Shown here piece after piece: positions 16,988 through 25,510 of a stretch of 48,598 bases of DNA. The stretch covers positions 1 to 48,598 of the forward strand of contig CAJLCI010000018.1 in the NCBI GenBank assembly GCA_905205065.1, given 5' to 3'. Origin of the DNA: an uncultured Eubacteriales bacterium. GTDB taxonomy: Bacteria > Bacillota > Clostridia > Oscillospirales > CAG-272. Numbering within the stretch: position 1 is the stretch's first letter; every line of letters begins with the position of its first letter. The position numbers and the translations under genes are program-made. The notes under the pieces are model-generated. The model ran no database searches and had not been told where the DNA came from. It was given only the letters and a program-made list of their open reading frames with translations.

Positions 16988-17408
16988 GATCAATCAAGTA
17001 GAACGTGCTATGGACGGATTCTATGTGGGATATGCTACTGTCAGCTCTCTGAAAGGAATCCGTACACAGCAATATGTTTTTAATATGACTCCGGAGAACA
17101 TCTCCGGATTCCTCTATACATGGAAAGACCGTGCCGGACAGGTTCTGCTGACGGACATGCTGGATCGCCCACTCCTGAAAATGGAGAGCGGATGTATTAC
17201 ACAATGCAAAACAAAGGAATTGAAAGACCAGGTGGTTTCTCTGCTGGATGCTATCCGCACAGGTCACATGCCGCCTGCAAAGTTTCCGCTGGTAACCAGA
17301 GAATTGTTTCAGGCTTATATGGATATGGAAGAAGAAATGGTCGCCCGTGCGGAAGTGGACGCACTTGCAAGAGAGGAACAGCAGGCAGCCTTAGAAATGG
17401 GCCTCTGA
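16974..17408 (+). CDS. Hypothetical protein of the element (144 residues)
   Basis: The ATG at 16974 follows GGAGGGAGG; an upstream extension of the frame to 16896 has no RBS. The protein is mixed and acidic, probably cytosolic: an N-terminal half with beta character (YVGYATVSSLKGIRTQQYVF) and a helical, glutamate-rich C-terminus ending in REEQQAALEMGL. I recognise no named domain. It directly precedes the MazF/PemK gene, in the place where an antitoxin would be expected, but its length and sequence are not those of MazE. Confidence 0.6.
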   Translation: MTMDEINQVERAMDGFYVGYATVSSLKGIRTQQYVFNMTPENISGFLYTWKDRAGQVLLTDMLDRPLLKMESGCITQCKTKELKDQVVSLLDAIRTGHMPPAKFPLVTRELFQAYMDMEEEMVARAEVDALAREEQQAALEMGL

Positions 17409-17425
17409 AAATGTTTGGAGGTGGC

Positions 17426-17803
17426 ATGGAATTGAAAGAGATTAAACGAGGGGATCTGTATTATGCGGATCTCCGGCCAATCATAGGAAGTGAACAGGGC
17501 GGCGTCCGGCCCGTGCTGATCATACAGAATGATGTCGGCAACCATTTCAGCCCTACCGTGATCGCTGCGTCCATTACCAGCAGACAAAGAAAACACAGGC
17601 TGCCTACCCATGTTTTTTTGCCAATCAGTACAGAGGGCCTGCGGCGCAACTCCATTGTCCTGCTGGAACAGGTACGCACCATTGACCGCAGCAGGCTTGG
17701 CGATTACATAGGCCGGTTGGATGAAACTGCAATGGAGGCGGTAAATGAAGCCCTTGCAATCAGCATCGGGATTGAACAGATCAGTACCTCTGGATTAAGA
17801 TAA
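17426..17803 (+). CDS. MazF/PemK-family endoribonuclease toxin
   Basis: A 125-residue protein with the complete MazF fold motifs: IKRGDLYYADL at the start, GSEQGGVRPVLIIQND, the catalytic-threonine region VIAASITS, and NSIVLLEQVRTIDRSRLG. MazF toxins cut mRNA at specific short sites and are normally held by an antitoxin. No MazE-like gene is adjacent. The same frame is open back to 17120, but that part overlaps the previous gene out of frame and is rejected. The start is either ATG 17426 (close to GGAGGT) or TTG 17432 with better spacing. Probably an addiction or transfer-control function. Confidence 0.85.
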   Translation: MELKEIKRGDLYYADLRPIIGSEQGGVRPVLIIQNDVGNHFSPTVIAASITSRQRKHRLPTHVFLPISTEGLRRNSIVLLEQVRTIDRSRLGDYIGRLDETAMEAVNEALAISIGIEQISTSGLR

Positions 17804-17858
17804 TACAGAATATCAGTACAGTTTCTTTATTTTCAAAGAGAAAGCAGGAGGGAGAAAT

Positions 17859-18020
17859 TTGAATAAAAAGGAAGACCTGAACCCAACAGATCAGCATCCG
17901 CCGATCACTCCTGAAATGTTATCGCAGATCGATCATGCGGTTGCTGTTAGTTTTGGTTTGGACGGGATGCTGAATCCAAAAGAAAAAGAGGAAGATCCAG
18001 ATAGCGCTGCTAGCGGGTAA
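17859..18020 (+). CDS. Small acidic protein (53 residues) downstream of the MazF gene
   Basis: A TTG start follows AGGAGGG with good spacing. The product is acidic and proline-rich at both ends (NKKEDLNPTDQHPPITPEML; NPKEKEEDPDSAASG) with a short helix between (LSQIDHAVAVSFGLDGML). It is not a recognised family. Its position directly after the toxin and its acidic character make it a candidate antitoxin or recombination accessory protein (inference). Confidence 0.5.
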   Translation: MNKKEDLNPTDQHPPITPEMLSQIDHAVAVSFGLDGMLNPKEKEEDPDSAASG

Positions 18021-18144
18021 ACAGCCTGTTGGTAGTGCTTCGGTTTTCGGAGAAAAAATCCCGTTTTTGGTTGGATTTTGTGGTAGATATTTGTGGAACA
18101 ACACGGTATACTGTGTATTGCGTAGAGGAAAGGAGGCGAACGGT

Positions 18145-19263
18145 TTGAGACGGTACAAAGTAGAAACCCTTACAGAAGGGCGTACAAAATATTATTACAT
18201 CCAAGACTGCCAGACGTATGACATTGTTCCGCTGCCATCCAAATATCTGAAATATAAAATCAAGGCCAATCGTTCGCCTAATACGGTAAAACGATCGGCC
18301 TTTTCTATATGTTACTATCTGGAGTACCTGAATGAAATCCATATGGAAATCCCACAGGTTTATGAGCTGGATCTGGAAAAGCAGAATGAACACTTTGTAG
18401 ATTTCCTGTACTGGCTGAAAGCCGGGAACCATACAGAAAAGAACAATTTAAAAATAATACACAACGGAACCTGCAACGCATATCTGGAAGATGTGTTCAG
18501 GTTCTTTCTTTATATCGAGGGAATGTATGAACAGCTTGGGAGCCTGAAGGTGCTGTCCTATAATTACCACTTCGCAGTCAATGCGGTAGGCGTAAAAAAG
18601 AGGCTGCGCTTTCAGGCGTTCAAAGGTTACCTGCAGGAAGAAGAGCGGAATGTGCGGCCTGCGGAACATGATGAGATTATCACCGTCCTTCAGGCGTGTA
18701 CCAACTGCCGGGATCAGCTTCTCATCCTGCTTCTTGCGGAAACCGGATTCCGAATCGGAGAAATCCTTGGCGTAGACTATGTCCACGACATTGATTACCG
18801 GAACCGCATGATCGGCGTCTACTTCCGTGAAGATAACGAAAATGATGCCAGAGCTAAAAACGCGGAATACCGGAAGGCCAGGATCAGCGATGACTCCTTC
18901 GATTTCCTGATGTACTATCTGGCCGAATACAGAAAACTGCTGCAGCATCAGAATTATCTGTTCATCAATATCGCAGGTAAAACCGCCGGACAGCCTTTGA
19001 AAGTGGACAGCGTCTATGACATGCTGAACCGGATGGAGAAAAAGACAGGGATCGACCTGACTCCCCATATGCTCCGGCGGTACTTTGCCAATATACGCCG
19101 GAAAGACGGATGGCGGCTGGAACTGATCCAGCAGGCCTTGGGGCATAAGCATCTGAATACGACCATACGTTATCTGAAGATCATGGATGACGAGCTGATC
19201 GAAGCCAGTCAGGAGTTTTACGCTAAGCATTCCGCTCTGTATGGTGTGAAAGAACTCTTATAG
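18145..19263 (+). CDS. Tyrosine recombinase, Tn554 TnpA-like (first of three)
   Basis: A 372-residue integrase: N-terminal SAM-like DNA-binding domain, C-terminal catalytic domain with the arginine in TGFRIGEI, the HxxR in HMLRRYFAN, the later histidine in LGHKHLNTT and the nucleophilic tyrosine in IRYL. The length agrees with Tn554 TnpA (about 360). The best start is TTG 18145, preceded by AAAGGAGG; an upstream extension to 18067 lacks an RBS. It heads an operon of three recombinases and a TnpC-like gene next to the element end. Confidence 0.88.
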   Translation: MRRYKVETLTEGRTKYYYIQDCQTYDIVPLPSKYLKYKIKANRSPNTVKRSAFSICYYLEYLNEIHMEIPQVYELDLEKQNEHFVDFLYWLKAGNHTEKNNLKIIHNGTCNAYLEDVFRFFLYIEGMYEQLGSLKVLSYNYHFAVNAVGVKKRLRFQAFKGYLQEEERNVRPAEHDEIITVLQACTNCRDQLLILLLAETGFRIGEILGVDYVHDIDYRNRMIGVYFREDNENDARAKNAEYRKARISDDSFDFLMYYLAEYRKLLQHQNYLFINIAGKTAGQPLKVDSVYDMLNRMEKKTGIDLTPHMLRRYFANIRRKDGWRLELIQQALGHKHLNTTIRYLKIMDDELIEASQEFYAKHSALYGVKELL

Positions 19264-19278
19264 GGGAGGTGATAAAAG

Positions 19279-21036
19279 ATGCCTGCCTACGCAATACGGG
19301 AATGGTGTCAGGAAGAAAAGCCCAAAGCGTTACCGGAGCAGATCGCTGAAACCATTGATTCCTGCGAAGATGTGGCCAAGGCCGCCAAAAACAGGCTGAA
19401 GAAGTTCCTGGCAGAAATGGGGATTCAGGATATTCTGGAGATGGACTATCCACTGCGGAAAGCATACCAGAACTATCTGTTCTCCGCATGCCAGATCCAA
19501 TCGACTGACCGTTATCTCCTTGCGTATGACAGGACAAAACAGGCGGATATCTGCAGACGGATGAAAACCCTGGCAGGAAAGAATCAATGCCGGTGGCGGC
19601 TGGAAGAAACAATTCTGTTCCTTCCCTATCATCCGGATCAGGAACTGGCGATGGAACTGGATTCCGTCAGGAACCGGCCTAATATGGTCTGGGATTTCAC
19701 AAAACCCTGTGCATGGCATGTAAAAGAACAGGTTTTTACAACATTGAATGAAATCCTTGCCATTACGAAAAATCCGATCAAACGGAGACAACGGCTGACC
19801 GGACTTCAATATCTGTACGACTTCTGTACAGAGCAGGAGATCCAGGATATTGAGGATATGGACTTGACACAGGAGCAGATGTTCAATGCTTATCTGGACA
19901 AACACACTTCCAGCGAATCCTACAAATGCCAGATACTTGCGATCCTGAATTTATGCCGGAGAACAGTCTTCCTGCACAATGCACAGATCAACTGGCAGGC
20001 GAATATCTGGTACCTGGATGGATTGGGAATTGCGGAACATCGGCTGAATCGGAGCAGTTCAGTAACCAGTGTGTCCTTTACAGAGATCAGTCACAAGGAA
20101 AACCGCAGGTACGCCAAGGAATATATGAAATACCAGATCGGCGTTACCGGTCAAGCCATCGGCACGATAACGACAAGATACTGCCTGTTGGAGCGTTTCC
20201 TGGTACGCTTATCGGAACAAGGTCAGGATGCCGCAAGCTGTACGACAAAACAGGTTGAAGATTACCTCGACGAATTACAGGAAAGCGGGATTTCCGCGAA
20301 ATCCTTCAACGCATATATATCCGGGCTGAACCACTTCTTCCGGTTCCTCATCGCCCGAAGCTATCGGAAAACGATGCCGTTTCAGCCGGAATTCTATCAA
20401 AAAAAAGTCATCGTCAAGCATCATGACCGGAGTGTGTCGCCGGAGGTTTGCGAGGAAGTGTTAGGAAAGCTGCATCTGCTCCCGGATCATCTTCGCTGCA
20501 TGTACCTCCATCTCTGGTGCCTGGGCCTGCGAATCAGCGAGGTATGCACCCTGAAGGGAAATGCTTACTATCGCCAGAACAACGATACCTGGATTCAGGT
20601 GTATCAGGTAAAGATGAAGAATTATAAACGGATTCCCATAGCGGAGGGCCTGTATAAGATCATGGAAGTTTATATCAAAACCCACCAGATCGGGCCGGAT
20701 GACTACCTGTTTACGAACAAAAACGGCGGCCCTTACCGGAGCATGACTTTCCGTCATCAGATGAAAAAGTTCTGCGAAGACCATGAGATTGACGGCGGGG
20801 ATTACCTGTTCCAGTCCCATGATTACCGCCACACAGTGGCGACGATGCTTTATGACAATGGCGTATCCATACAGGGAGTACGGGATTACCTGGGACATGA
20901 TTATCTGGAAATGACAGAACAGTATATAGACTACATGCCCAAAAAGATCGCAAAAGAGAATATGGGATTTTTCCAAAAGCCGGAACATAATCTGGCGGCT
21001 GGTTTGAGAAAGAAAGGAGGCAGAGATGGAAAATAG
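19279..21036 (+). CDS. Tyrosine recombinase, Tn554 TnpB-like (second of three)
   Basis: A 585-residue recombinase with the catalytic set in the last 200 residues: GLRISEVCTL (Arg), HDYRHTVATML (His, Arg), LGHDYLEMTEQY (His, Tyr). The long N-terminal region fits TnpB-type proteins (about 600 residues). RBS GGGGAGGTG before the ATG, 15 bp after the first recombinase. It overlaps the third recombinase by 11 bp. Confidence 0.88.
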   Translation: MPAYAIREWCQEEKPKALPEQIAETIDSCEDVAKAAKNRLKKFLAEMGIQDILEMDYPLRKAYQNYLFSACQIQSTDRYLLAYDRTKQADICRRMKTLAGKNQCRWRLEETILFLPYHPDQELAMELDSVRNRPNMVWDFTKPCAWHVKEQVFTTLNEILAITKNPIKRRQRLTGLQYLYDFCTEQEIQDIEDMDLTQEQMFNAYLDKHTSSESYKCQILAILNLCRRTVFLHNAQINWQANIWYLDGLGIAEHRLNRSSSVTSVSFTEISHKENRRYAKEYMKYQIGVTGQAIGTITTRYCLLERFLVRLSEQGQDAASCTTKQVEDYLDELQESGISAKSFNAYISGLNHFFRFLIARSYRKTMPFQPEFYQKKVIVKHHDRSVSPEVCEEVLGKLHLLPDHLRCMYLHLWCLGLRISEVCTLKGNAYYRQNNDTWIQVYQVKMKNYKRIPIAEGLYKIMEVYIKTHQIGPDDYLFTNKNGGPYRSMTFRHQMKKFCEDHEIDGGDYLFQSHDYRHTVATMLYDNGVSIQGVRDYLGHDYLEMTEQYIDYMPKKIAKENMGFFQKPEHNLAAGLRKKGGRDGK

Positions 21037-22534
21037 ACTGTACTATTGGAAACTGGCATGCTATGAAACCTCCGGGAATCTGCCGAAAAGAGCTATTGGA
21101 AAAAGCAATTTCATTGACCTTTCCCTTCTTCCAAAAGAAACTATGCGGGAAGAATACAGACGCTACTTCCTGTACAGAGGCGGTCAGGTATCGCTGAACA
21201 CTATCTGTCATGAAAAGGCATATTACCATCAGGTGTGCAAAGCCCTTCAACTGCGAAAAAACATACCTGACAGTTTCCTCGGCTGGCAGCCATCCAAATG
21301 GATCGAACTATTAAAGATATGGATGCTGCAGAACGGTATCCCGCTTTATGAAGAAAAAGAATCGGTATATGGTACGAGAAACCGGGCGGATGCAAAGGTG
21401 ATTCAGCACCTGAAACGCTTCCTGCGGTTCATCCAGCCGGAGGATATGCGGCCGGAACGGGACAAGGATATATGGGATCTGAAAAAACTGGATATCCCTA
21501 TTAAAGAAAATCCGATTTATAAAACGGAAACACTGGATTTTACCGGAATCCTGCAGGAAGGTCTGAGAGAGGAAGTAAAACAGGCAATTTTCCTGCATAT
21601 AAAATATGAAAAAATCGGAACCGTGAAGCGGGAGCTGACATCCCTGCGGAAGTTTTCCGGATACCTGATGGAGAAGGACATAAAGATCAATTCCTGCGCC
21701 GATGTTGACCGGGATCTGCTGGAAGAATATCTTGTCCATATCAACACCAACGGTTCATCCGGCAGAGGAAACAGCGATGACATTCTGAAGCTGAGGGCAG
21801 TATTGGAAAGTGTCGGAAAACTATATGGATACAGTCATCTGGAATCCTTATTCATCAATACAGATATTCCGCCGGAACTGCAGCCGGTATTCCGATCCTA
21901 TTCCGATGAGGAACTGAAGCGGTTGAACGCCCATATTACAAAGCTGGATGTCCAGTTGGCACGATGCATGGTCATCCACCAAATGCTTGGTACGCGAATC
22001 TCTGATACGCTGACACTGCATACAGACTGCCTGTCAAAAAGAAACGGTCTGGATATTATCCGGATTGATCAGGTGAAAACACGAACCTTTGAAAAGCCTA
22101 TCAGTGCAGAATTAGCAATGCTGATTCAGAAAGCCATCGATTGTACTTACGATCAGTATGGTAAAACCGAGTATATCTTCGTGGACGCCAAAGATCCCTG
22201 CCGTCCACTTCAATATACAACCATAAAGCATAAGGTACTGCGGTTGATCAAAAGTGAAGACCTACGGGATGATGAAGGGAAACTGTTTAAATTCAGCTCC
22301 CATATGTTCCGGCGGTCTTACGGAGTTAAACTGACAGAACTGCATTTGGATGACTGGACGATAGCAAAACTTCTGGGGCATAAAAACATAAGCGCAGTAA
22401 AGCATTACAGAAAAATGAGCAATCAACTTCTGGCTGAAGAAACCCGAAAAGCACGGGAACAACAGACCAGAATCCTGCTTGCAAATTTAGACGGATGGGG
22501 TGAAGAATATGAACAAATACGACAGGATGATTGA
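21026..22534 (+). CDS. Third tyrosine recombinase of the integration module
   Basis: A 502-residue recombinase with the same catalytic layout: TRISDTLTL (Arg), HMFRRSYGVKL (His, Arg), LGHKNISAVKHY (His, Tyr). Tn554 itself has two such proteins plus TnpC; a third one recalls recombinase-trio (RIT) elements. RBS AAAGGAGG; its start overlaps the second recombinase by 11 bp and its end overlaps the TnpC-like gene by 26 bp, so the four genes are coupled. Confidence 0.85.
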   Translation: MENRLYYWKLACYETSGNLPKRAIGKSNFIDLSLLPKETMREEYRRYFLYRGGQVSLNTICHEKAYYHQVCKALQLRKNIPDSFLGWQPSKWIELLKIWMLQNGIPLYEEKESVYGTRNRADAKVIQHLKRFLRFIQPEDMRPERDKDIWDLKKLDIPIKENPIYKTETLDFTGILQEGLREEVKQAIFLHIKYEKIGTVKRELTSLRKFSGYLMEKDIKINSCADVDRDLLEEYLVHINTNGSSGRGNSDDILKLRAVLESVGKLYGYSHLESLFINTDIPPELQPVFRSYSDEELKRLNAHITKLDVQLARCMVIHQMLGTRISDTLTLHTDCLSKRNGLDIIRIDQVKTRTFEKPISAELAMLIQKAIDCTYDQYGKTEYIFVDAKDPCRPLQYTTIKHKVLRLIKSEDLRDDEGKLFKFSSHMFRRSYGVKLTELHLDDWTIAKLLGHKNISAVKHYRKMSNQLLAEETRKAREQQTRILLANLDGWGEEYEQIRQDD

Positions 22535-22892
22535 AATGAACCGGGAACGAAGCGATGAAAAGATTGCTGCGGCGAAACTGGCAATCCGCAAACTGTTAGA
22601 TCAGGGAGAGAGGGTATCAGTTCCGCAGCTTGTAAATATGACAGGCGCTTCCAGAGGATTCTTCTATAAGAATCCCATCGTGAGGGCTGAGATTGACCGG
22701 GCTATGGAACAGCAGGCCGGAATCATCAATCCACGCAGAGGTATCCTGGACAAAGCAATGGAAGGACGGATCAATCTCCTTCAGGAAGAAATTTTCCGGC
22801 TCCGGCAGGAAAATCAGGCGCTCCGTGATGAGAACCAAAGACTTCAGAAAATCATCAGCAAGAAAAGTCGGAGTGAATTCCGAAGCTTGTAA
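22509..22892 (+). CDS. Tn554 TnpC-like accessory protein (DUF6262-like)
   Basis: A 127-residue basic protein: an N-terminal helix-turn-helix-like part (AAKLAIRKLLDQG, then VSVPQLVNMTGASRGFFYKN) and a C-terminal coiled coil (INLLQEEIFRLRQENQALRD). Its length and place after the recombinases match TnpC of Tn554, which influences transposition frequency and orientation. The ATG at 22509 has GGGGTG upstream; a GTG at 22500 is less likely. A strong terminator follows. Confidence 0.75.
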   Translation: MNKYDRMIEMNRERSDEKIAAAKLAIRKLLDQGERVSVPQLVNMTGASRGFFYKNPIVRAEIDRAMEQQAGIINPRRGILDKAMEGRINLLQEEIFRLRQENQALRDENQRLQKIISKKSRSEFRSL

Positions 22893-22916
22893 ATAACAAA
22901 ATATAGGAAAATACAT

Positions 22917-22950
22917 AGAGACAGCGGATCAAACAGCCGCTGTCTCTTAT
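22917..22950 (+). terminator. Terminator of the recombinase operon
   Basis: A perfect 11-bp stem, AGAGACAGCGG (22917-22927) with CCGCTGTCTCT (22937-22947), nine-base loop, 25 bp after the last stop. The T run after it is weak. Confidence 0.7.
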
Positions 22951-23128
22951 CATTCGCAAAACGTATGGAAAAGCATTAAACATAGGTATTTGTATAAATG
23001 GGTGAACCGAAGTACAATAAATAGGAAAGGTCAGAGCGATATGCCGTTGAAAGAGAACAGAAAACACACTTGTGTAAGTCGTTAAGCCCAGTGTTTTCAA
23101 GGGCTGGAGAGGACGGGCTACATTTTAA
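22951..23128. other. Right end of the element, candidate recombinase-binding sites
   Basis: A non-coding 178 bp between the terminator and the resumed flavodoxin frame. It contains an inverted repeat GAAAACAC (23060-23067) with GTGTTTTC (23091-23098), ACAC with GTGT inside it, and AGCCC (23085-23089) with GGGCT (23101-23105). Such repeats at an element end usually are binding sites for its recombinases. The crossover point should lie at or near 23128. Confidence 0.5.
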
Positions 23129-23362
23129 TATCCTATCTGGTGGGGAATCGCTGCATGGCCCGTTGACAGCTTTATCAAAGCGAATGATTTTACTGGAAAA
23201 ACCGTAATTCCATTTTGCACTTCAGCAAGTTCCGGAATCGGTGAAAGTGATACACTACTTAGGGAAGCCGCAGGAACCGGTATGTGGCTCGACGGTGTAA
23301 GATTTTCCTCAGGTACATCCGATTCAGAACTTTTGCATTGGCTTACAGAACTCGGATATTAA
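23129..23362 (+). pseudogene. 3' fragment of a flavodoxin gene cut by the element
   Basis: The frame reads YPIWWGIAAWPVDSFIKAND and continues through TVIPFCTSASSGIGES to a TAA, 77 residues. This is the C-terminal half of a bacterial flavodoxin (the YPIWWG loop contacts FMN). The triplet just before it is a stop (23126-23128), there is no start codon, and no N-terminal half is found in the 230 bp upstream. The clean break is best explained by insertion of the element into the gene; the 5' half should lie at the left end of the element outside the window. Confidence 0.8.
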
Positions 23363-23377
23363 GTCGTCTTATTTTCT

Positions 23378-23920
23378 TCACGGCTTTCGCACAACATTAT
23401 ACCAATACTTCTCAATCTTTTTTACATATATTTTTTCTTCTTCCTCCGGATACAGCAAGAAAGTCGGTTTTTTATCATCAAAAGAATATACAAGGGCATA
23501 TTGTCCGTTAAAGGTTTGAAAACTTATTCTTCCATCATCATAGTCAATTGTTTCAAGAAATGCATCCGGATCATCAAAAACCTCGTTAATTCTCTCGGCA
23601 GCCTTTTGTACCTCATCCGAAAGAGGAATTTCTTCGGTATCGTATATCAATGAACATTTTCTGTCTTTATAACCTCTCTTATATGTAATATAACACCTTT
23701 CTTTGGTATCATATTCTCTGGTTTCAAAGAAATTACGACAAAAATCGGCGACTGTCAAAAGGTCTTTATGATATTCGTCAAAGTTATCAATATTATATAC
23801 CCATTTATAAGATTGACAAAAAACAAATATAGTTATAGGTGTTTTAAATATCTCAAATATACAAAACAGAACAGCTATAATTACTAAAAGTATTCTTATG
23901 ACACTCGCCAATTTTTTCAT
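23378..23920 (-). CDS. Hypothetical membrane-anchored protein (180 residues)
   Basis: A basic N-terminus and one or two hydrophobic segments (LASVIRILLVIIAVLFCIFE, then TPITIFVFCQSY) anchor it. The remaining 130 residues are charged, with tyrosine, aspartate and glutamate enriched (EYHKDLLTVADFCRNFFETR; ERINEVFDDPDAF; ISFQTFNGQYALVYSFDDKK), and probably face outside. The family is unknown. It is the last minus-strand gene of this locus and runs toward the flavodoxin fragment, leaving 15 bp between them. Confidence 0.6.
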   Translation of the reverse strand: MKKLASVIRILLVIIAVLFCIFEIFKTPITIFVFCQSYKWVYNIDNFDEYHKDLLTVADFCRNFFETREYDTKERCYITYKRGYKDRKCSLIYDTEEIPLSDEVQKAAERINEVFDDPDAFLETIDYDDGRISFQTFNGQYALVYSFDDKKPTFLLYPEEEEKIYVKKIEKYWYNVVRKP

Positions 23921-24251
23921 AAAAATTCTCCTGAATTAAGTTCTGATTTGTATAGACTCGTTTTCAATAATTTTTTCTGTAAGTAAATCCTTGCTGTAAT
24001 TCGATCCATTTCTGACATAATAAGATAAAAAATAATATTCAAAGAACTTCAGAATGAATACCTAATATGAAGAAGCAGATTTATTATTAGACATTATTAT
24101 ATCACCATCAAATTTATCTGTCAATTAATTTTTAAATATTTATAACAAAAAAATATATTTTTAAATATTTATTTTGACAATAAAAAATATAAGTTTGATA
24201 CATTATAAATATTTTTATAAAAAATATATCATTTTATTACTATAAATATAA
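23921..24251. other. Very AT-rich intergenic region
   Basis: 331 bp with no gene. It holds a 15-bp direct repeat TTTTTAAATATTTAT (24129-24143 and 24158-24172) and a plus-strand TTGACA (24174-24179) spaced 17 bp from GATACA. That would be a promoter pointing antisense into the next gene; I rate it weak. Nothing else is recognisable. Confidence 0.4.
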
Positions 24252-25382
24252 TTATACAAAATTTATTTCGAGAATTTGCGGGTTATAATAGTTATCACCT
24301 GTTGAAAGAACAGAAAAACAGTTTCTCGCCGATGTGTTTACGACAAATCCGTTGTCCTGAATCAACCGCTTTTTTTGAGAATCTATCAATAAACCGGATA
24401 TATCAATATCTATATATCCCATATTTTCTATAGCCTTGGTAATAAAATCGGCAGCCGGAATTTTGTTGCTCCAGTTCGAACCGAAACTACAAAAACGTGA
24501 ACCGGCTTTTAAAACGTTCATTTCGATATCCGAATCGCTGTACCTCGGAACATGAAGCAAGGCATAATTCAACGATTTTTCATAAAGATCAGATATAAGT
24601 GAAAACGCCGGTCTTGAGTATAGCCACTGTTCTCCGAATATATCGGTATTTCCGATAAAAGCTATGCTGCCAAACGCATTGTTCACATCAATATTTTTAC
24701 TTTCCACCGTTGTATCAAGAAAAAGTTTTCTCTCGTACAAATTTATTTCAAATAATATATACTCTGCATCACGGCTGCAGCTGACAAAAGAGAGATTATA
24801 TTCAAAATCAGACGTTTTTTTTGCCTCTATAACAGCCGGAGAATAAATCTTATTGTCTTTATTCATACATCCCATTACAGATACAGTTACAAACGGCTCA
24901 TATTCCTGAGTCATAAGAGCAAAATATTTATTATTATCCTTTGAATTCATAAAATGAACATCGGTTATAATCGAAAAGTCTCTGAAGCATCCGTCCCGGC
25001 AGAACGCTTTATATGCGATACCGTTCGTTGTGGGATAAATATAATCGTCTCCCTTTTTCAATCCGGGATCAGACATGGAAATCTTACCATGAGGAATAAT
25101 AAATCGACAGCTGCCTACGGAATTTTTCAATGTAATTTCATCATTTATTCGGATATCAGCATTGCTCCCCTCTAATAAATATGTATCTTTATTCTTACGA
25201 AAGCAAAGTTTTACCATTTTACCGGTATTAATATTATAAATGGGGGTACTGAAACAATAAGCGGTACGGCTTCCGTCATCTTCAAGGAGAACGAGCATAT
25301 ATCGGTTAATATTTGTATTGTCAATGCTGAATGAATCAGTTTTTCGCAAAGCCTTTATCTCGTCAACAATTGATTTTTTCAT
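24252..25382 (-). CDS. DNRLRE-like domain protein without signal peptide
   Basis: A 376-residue protein. The C-terminal half resembles the DNRLRE-type beta-sandwich found on large secreted clostridial proteins: SRPAFSLISDLYEKSLNYAL, GYIDIDISGLLIDSQK and the closing FSVLSTGDNYYNPQILEINF. The N-terminal half is also beta-rich and unassigned (SFSIDNTNINRYMLVLLEDD). No signal peptide or membrane segment is visible, so if it leaves the cell it would need a non-Sec route; the TcdE-like holin of this locus is a candidate (inference). It is the gene before the membrane-anchored protein and follows the ligase gene after a 128-bp gap with no clear promoter. Confidence 0.55.
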   Translation of the reverse strand: MKKSIVDEIKALRKTDSFSIDNTNINRYMLVLLEDDGSRTAYCFSTPIYNINTGKMVKLCFRKNKDTYLLEGSNADIRINDEITLKNSVGSCRFIIPHGKISMSDPGLKKGDDYIYPTTNGIAYKAFCRDGCFRDFSIITDVHFMNSKDNNKYFALMTQEYEPFVTVSVMGCMNKDNKIYSPAVIEAKKTSDFEYNLSFVSCSRDAEYILFEINLYERKLFLDTTVESKNIDVNNAFGSIAFIGNTDIFGEQWLYSRPAFSLISDLYEKSLNYALLHVPRYSDSDIEMNVLKAGSRFCSFGSNWSNKIPAADFITKAIENMGYIDIDISGLLIDSQKKRLIQDNGFVVNTSARNCFSVLSTGDNYYNPQILEINFV

Positions 25383-25510
25383 TTTAAATTCCTTTCGTAC
25401 TATATTTCTGTCATATTAATTGCCATGCCCTTCCTTGTATTTTTGCTTGGCGGCGCAAACAAAACACAAAGACAAATACGCTATAGTTTATTAATTTTGT
25501 ACTTTTCAAA

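Larger units (their letters stand above)
1..23128. mobile_element. Right part of an integrated conjugative or mobilizable element with Tn554-like recombinases
   Basis: The segment carries transfer genes (relaxase, primase-like protein, VirD4-like coupling ATPase), regulators, an import cargo cassette, a toxin gene and, at its right end, three tyrosine recombinases and a TnpC-like protein. The right boundary is set at the point where a flavodoxin coding frame resumes (23129), because the base triplet before it is a stop codon and no flavodoxin N-terminus is present. The left end is not in the window, so direct repeats cannot be compared. No VirB4 or other channel genes are visible; they may lie to the left, so whether it is self-transmissible is open. 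The ABC/ECF cassette (about 7790-15350) is clearly more AT-rich than the rest of the element. Confidence 0.85.

Noticed and set aside
16655..16990. Cobalamin-type or other known riboswitch upstream of the small element genes
   Set aside because: Hairpins are present, but I could not match the conserved boxes of any riboswitch class I know.
17120..17425. Long N-terminal extension of the MazF protein (open frame from 17120)
   Set aside because: It overlaps the well-supported 144-residue gene in another frame and has no RBS; the MazF domain starts at about 17430.
24174..24202. Plus-strand promoter TTGACA-N17-GATACA
   Set aside because: The -10 box is poor and the transcript would run antisense into the next gene; such matches are expected by chance in very AT-rich DNA.
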